From Pseudomonadota bacterium (GTDB taxonomy: Bacteria; Pseudomonadota; Gammaproteobacteria; Burkholderiales; REEB80): DNA of 52,344 nucleotides. Location: contig JAGXAQ010000011.1 of the NCBI GenBank assembly GCA_018971485.1, positions 1 through 52,344 of the forward strand, in the 5' to 3' direction. A program made the position numbers and the translations under genes. The first letter of the stretch is position 1. Each line of letters starts with the position of its first letter. The notes beneath the pieces were generated by a model. It was not told the DNA's origin. It saw only the letters and a program-made list of their open reading frames with translations, and searched no databases. Positions 51,841 to 52,344 of this stretch are shown in pieces.

Positions 51841-52344
51841 TCATTTCCGCAGATGAACAAGCAGCCTTGATATTCCGATAAAAATAACCGGGGCTAGAAA
51901 CAGGGACATGAAAATGGCGATCACCAGCCCTCCCGTTACAGCCGTGGCCAGGGGTTTCAGCAAATCAGTACCATGACCGATACCCACTACCAGAGGCAAA
52001 AATCCCATTACATCTGCTGCCATAGTCATCAGGATAGGTCGTAGGCGTTGCCGGCACGCCAGCACAATCCGGAAAGGGCGTACCTGTTCTTCGCCAGGGC
52101 GGCGTCGGGCAAGACTGAATATCAGGATTCCATTATTGACCACAATCGCAAATACCAGCAGCATGCCCAGAAAGGCAGTGCTATCCAGGGGAATACCCCT
52201 TAGCACCAGCATCCACAGGGCACCCACAGCACTCAGACTGGTTCCCAGAAGCACAGTCCAGGCAGCCCGCTGACTGCCCAGCTGCAATCCGACCATAATA
52301 AGCAGCACGCCCAGTGCTGCAACCAGAATAATACCCATTTCACG
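51841..52344 (-). CDS. RND efflux pump, C-terminal part (cut by window edge)
   Basis: About 167 residues of an RND pump C-terminus, continuing beyond the window. Segments: AWTVLLGTSLSAVGALWMLV, the STAFLGMLLVFAIVVNNGIL helix, RLRPILMTMAADVMGFLPLV, and the final helix GGLVIAIFMSLFLAPVIFIG with a short basic tail. The frame is open through the window edge, so the ATG at 52338 is not a true start. It is homologous to but distinct from the fragment at 49185. Its substrate cannot be told from this end. Confidence 0.85.
   Translation of the reverse strand, partial: REMGIILVAALGVLLIMVGLQLGSQRAAWTVLLGTSLSAVGALWMLVLRGIPLDSTAFLGMLLVFAIVVNNGILIFSLARRRPGEEQVRPFRIVLACRQRLRPILMTMAADVMGFLPLVVGIGHGTDLLKPLATAVTGGLVIAIFMSLFLAPVIFIGISRLLVHLRK

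Noticed and set aside
1-52344. CRISPR arrays, tRNA or rRNA genes, phage structural genes
   Set aside because: No regularly spaced repeats, no tRNA clover-leaf, and no capsid, terminase or integrase genes were found in the reading.

Overview
The window reads as a Gram-negative, moderately GC-rich (roughly mid-50s %, by eye) proteobacterial chromosome segment or integrated element. The signs are an outer-membrane secretin, a Trb/VirB type IV secretion set, lipoproteins, DsbB, RND pump remnants and proteobacterial sugar-nucleotide genes. Metal and proton handling genes (CsoR/RcnR-type repressor with a CDF exporter, an NRAMP relative, a CPA2 antiporter) fit a metal-exposed or acidic habitat, but the species cannot be named from sequence alone.

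Layout. (1) 0-4.8 kb, minus strand: nucleotide-sugar operon rfbD, rfbB, rfbC, gmd, fcl, making dTDP-L-rhamnose and GDP-L-fucose precursors for surface polysaccharide; rfbA is not in the window. (2) 5.2-7.8 kb: mscL, a small SHOCT membrane protein, and a metal-sensing repressor with a DmeF-like exporter. (3) 8.3-16 kb: signalling, with a histidine kinase / response regulator / REC-GGDEF-EAL operon, cysC, and a second cyclic-di-GMP protein with a LytS-type membrane sensor. (4) 16.1-30.8 kb, minus strand: a type IVb (thin, R64-like) pilus operon with TcpQ-type PilL, secretin, PilO-like proteins, PilQ ATPase, PilR platform, prepilins, a PilT-like ATPase with an altered Walker B, a PilP-like protein, and four secreted proteins, three of them tandem paralogues. 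(5) 30.9-33.7 kb: trbF, trbG, trbI. (6) 34-39.2 kb: mostly plus-strand cargo (antiporter, transposase remnant, NRAMP relative, NTF2-like protein, dsbB) lying between the two parts of the Trb locus. (7) 39.2-48.4 kb, minus strand: trbB-C-D-E-J-L, then small membrane or exported proteins and a 505-residue unknown. (8) 48.6-52.3 kb: a secreted HNH nuclease, then a decayed zone with RND and adaptor fragments and a truncated IS3-family element, ending in a second RND gene cut by the window edge.

How they work together. trbB-C-D-E-J-L plus trbF-G-I is the gene set and order of a P-type (Trb) mating-pair channel, and the adjacent pil operon could supply a flexible retractile or adhesive pilus, as thin pili do for IncI plasmids. 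One protein (29632-30756) appears to combine a VirB9-like segment with a TcpQ domain and may link the two machines. No relaxase, coupling protein, prepilin peptidase or lytic transglycosylase is visible, so the genes for DNA processing, if they exist, are outside. The best candidates for new biology are this hybrid locus, its three tandem secreted paralogues, the PilT-like ATPase with Gln in place of the catalytic Glu, and the 505-residue unknown.
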